Positions 62,294-64,000 of a DNA stretch of 64,000 nt are shown here, one piece after another; the stretch's first letter is position 1, and the number at the start of each line of letters is the position of its first letter. The translations under genes were made by a program, and so were the position numbers. This stretch comes from Elusimicrobiota bacterium (lineage in GTDB: Bacteria > Elusimicrobiota > Elusimicrobia > Elusimicrobiales > Elusimicrobiaceae). Location: NCBI GenBank assembly GCA_009778915.1, contig WRFH01000007.1:1-64000 (forward strand), written 5' to 3'. The notes below the pieces were generated by a model. The model was not told where the DNA came from. It made no database searches and worked only from the letters and a program-made list of their open reading frames with translations.

Positions 62294-64000
62294 ATGGCTA
62301 AAGAAAAACTTTCCGGCGCGCTTACCAAAAATAATTTTGTTACCGCTTACCGCCGCATATGGCCTTACGCCAAACCTTTCTGGTTCCGCGCGGCGCTGGC
62401 GCTCTTGATTGCCATTCCCGTCGGCGCGCTGGACGCGGTTATCGCGATGTTTCTGAAGCCTTACACGGATAACGTTCTCTTTGACCTCAACTCCACCTAT
62501 ATATATAAAATACCGCTGGCCGTCATAGCGTTTACCGTCGTGCAGGGCGTTTTGATTTACACTTCTTCTTATTTAAACACGTGGCTGGGCTCCAAAATTT
62601 CCACTAATATCGGGCGCGATTTGTATAAAAAACTGCTCACGCTGGAGCCGGGATATTTTGATAAAACCACGTCCGGTCATGTCGTGCAGCGGTTTTGCAC
62701 GGACGCTTTTACGGCGAGCAACACGCTGATTACAAACCTCCGCATGTTTATATCAAAAGTATTTTCTTCGATAGCTTTGGTGGGCGTGCTTTTTTACAAC
62801 TCCTGGCAGCTTGCTTTAATCGCCGTCGCGGCGCTGCTGATAGCTTTTGCGCCGATACGTTACGTCAGAAAGAGAATGAAAGGCGTGGTGGGCAAATCCG
62901 TCGTTGTAAACGCCAGCGCGGTTACCGCGAACAACGAAACTTTCGCCGGCAACAAAATTATAGCCGCCTATAATTTGCAGCATTACGAAAATAAAAAGTA
63001 TGACAAAATTATGGACGACACTTTTAACCTCTCCGTCAAAATGGTGCAGTACACAAATTGGCTTACGCCGCTGATGTACGTCGTGCTGGCGGTTGGCATA
63101 GCGGGCGTCATCACTTACAGCAGTTACCTTATTATGCACGGGTATATAACGAGGGGTAATTTCGTTTCATTTTTAGCCGCCATGTTTATGCTTTACACGC
63201 CCATCAAAACCGTCGGCAATAATATAGTCGACATAGAAAAAGCGTTTCTGGCCATTGACAGAATTTTTGAAATTTTCGGCCTGTCCTCCGGCATTACCGA
63301 CGCTAAAAACGCCAAAACAATTTCCACAATCAAAAGAAATATAAAGTTTGAAGACGTTACTTTTGAATATGTCCCCGGCAAACCCGTGCTTAAAGATATA
63401 AATCTGACGGTTCCCGTCGGACAGACGGTAGCGTTCGTCGGCAATTCCGGCGGCGGCAAGAGCACGCTGGTTAATCTTATCCCGCGTTTTTACGACGTGC
63501 AGCGCGGCGCGGTGCTGGTTGACGGCGTTAACGTTAAAGATATTTCACTCAAATCCCTGCGCTCGCAAATGGCCGTCGTGTTTCAGGACAATTTTTTATT
63601 TTCCGGCACAATCAGGGAAAATATTTTGCTTGGGAAGTTGGACGCAAAGGAGGAGGAAGTCCTCTCCGCCGTACAAAACGCGCACCTGTCTGATTTTATA
63701 GCAGGTCTGCCAGACGGGCTGGACACGTTTATCGGCGAGCGCGGCACAACTTTAAGCGGCGGGCAGAAGCAGCGCGTGGCCATCGCGCGCGCGTTTGTGC
63801 GTAACGCGCCCGTCATAATTTTGGACGAGGCCACCAGCGCGCTGGACAATAAATCCGAAGCCATTGTGCAGAAAGCCATAGACAATCTGATGAAAAACCG
63901 GACGGTTTTTGTAATAGCCCACCGCCTGAGCACCGTCCAAAACGCGGACAAAATAGTAGTAATCAACGAAGGCCGCATAGTAGAATCCGGCACGCATGAA
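62294..64000 (+). CDS. msbA: MsbA-type ABC exporter (3' end beyond window)
   Basis: The frame from ATG 62294 is open to the last base (569 codons), nearly the full length of the family. The N-terminal transmembrane domain (about residues 1-320) has six hydrophobic helices. The nucleotide-binding domain has Walker A GNSGGGKST, signature LSGGQKQRVAIARAF, Walker B VIILDEATSALD and the switch His in IAHRLSTV. A lipid A-core flippase role fits the LPS genes in the window; other drug or lipid exporters of the same type cannot be excluded. Confidence 0.88.
   Translation, partial: MAKEKLSGALTKNNFVTAYRRIWPYAKPFWFRAALALLIAIPVGALDAVIAMFLKPYTDNVLFDLNSTYIYKIPLAVIAFTVVQGVLIYTSSYLNTWLGSKISTNIGRDLYKKLLTLEPGYFDKTTSGHVVQRFCTDAFTASNTLITNLRMFISKVFSSIALVGVLFYNSWQLALIAVAALLIAFAPIRYVRKRMKGVVGKSVVVNASAVTANNETFAGNKIIAAYNLQHYENKKYDKIMDDTFNLSVKMVQYTNWLTPLMYVVLAVGIAGVITYSSYLIMHGYITRGNFVSFLAAMFMLYTPIKTVGNNIVDIEKAFLAIDRIFEIFGLSSGITDAKNAKTISTIKRNIKFEDVTFEYVPGKPVLKDINLTVPVGQTVAFVGNSGGGKSTLVNLIPRFYDVQRGAVLVDGVNVKDISLKSLRSQMAVVFQDNFLFSGTIRENILLGKLDAKEEEVLSAVQNAHLSDFIAGLPDGLDTFIGERGTTLSGGQKQRVAIARAFVRNAPVIILDEATSALDNKSEAIVQKAIDNLMKNRTVFVIAHRLSTVQNADKIVVINEGRIVESGTHE

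Noticed and set aside
1-64000. Phage, insertion sequence or integrative element
   Set aside because: No transposase, integrase, capsid or att-like direct repeats at the tRNA genes were seen.

Overview
The window reads as an ordinary bacterial chromosome segment from a Gram-negative (diderm) bacterium. Evidence for an outer membrane is LPS heptose and KDO genes, an LpxL-type acyltransferase, MsbA, an OmpA-like lipoprotein and a giant autotransporter-like protein. The combination of a GFTLLE type IV prepilin with a huge Cys-rich extension, two bacterial alpha-2-macroglobulins, PbpC and a compact arginine operon suggests a host-associated member of the Elusimicrobiota (Elusimicrobium-like). That placement is inference from gene content and style. 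I saw no rRNA, CRISPR array, insertion sequence or phage gene.

Layout. 1-7461 (minus): 5' part of a very large secreted protein made of Chlamydia Pmp-like GGAI/FxxN repeats and autotransporter strand motifs, open for 2487 codons and cut by the window edge. 7.7-12.3 kb: an APC amino-acid permease, a short ABC-F ATPase, and a coupled DUF362 ferredoxin-like protein plus uridine-kinase-like P-loop protein. 12.3-21.2 kb: arginine operon argC-J-B-D-F-(secreted TPR protein)-G-H, with a promoter/operator palindrome and a terminator-like leader hairpin. 21.2-22.1 kb: a secreted protein broken by a frameshift. 22.2-26.2 kb: a four-gene, fully overlapping operon (DUF1266 protein, tautomerase-like protein, two ankyrin proteins) behind a near-consensus promoter. 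26.3-35.2 kb: alpha-2-macroglobulin, pbpC and an OmpA-like lipoprotein. 35.3-39.7 kb: PTS EIICB, a secreted trypsin-like protease and a second APC permease. 39.7-45.7 kb: lpxL, gmhB, DUF3108 lipoprotein, heptose kinase, kdsB and pyrG, an LPS inner-core set. 45.7-51.8 kb: a second alpha-2-macroglobulin, which lacks the thioester. 51.9-58.5 kb: a WecA/MraY-like transferase, an FAD oxidoreductase, a nadD-yqeK fusion, a LytR_C protein, rsfS, a 196-bp palindromic element and argS. 58.5-61.7 kb: a lipoprotein, a coiled-coil membrane protein and a 637-residue Cys-rich pilin. 61.7-64.0 kb: two tRNA-Pro genes, a MerR regulator and the nearly complete msbA.

Most genes lie in overlapping (ATGA or TAATG) runs with clear Shine-Dalgarno sequences. 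However, six genes that probably begin transcription units have no SD and carry a -10-like hexamer 6-7 nt before the ATG, which suggests leaderless mRNAs. The most unusual items are the Cys-rich pilin, the argS/rsfS palindrome, the DUF1266/tautomerase/ankyrin cassette, the paired alpha-2-macroglobulins with and without a thioester, and the internally duplicated Pmp-like giant.
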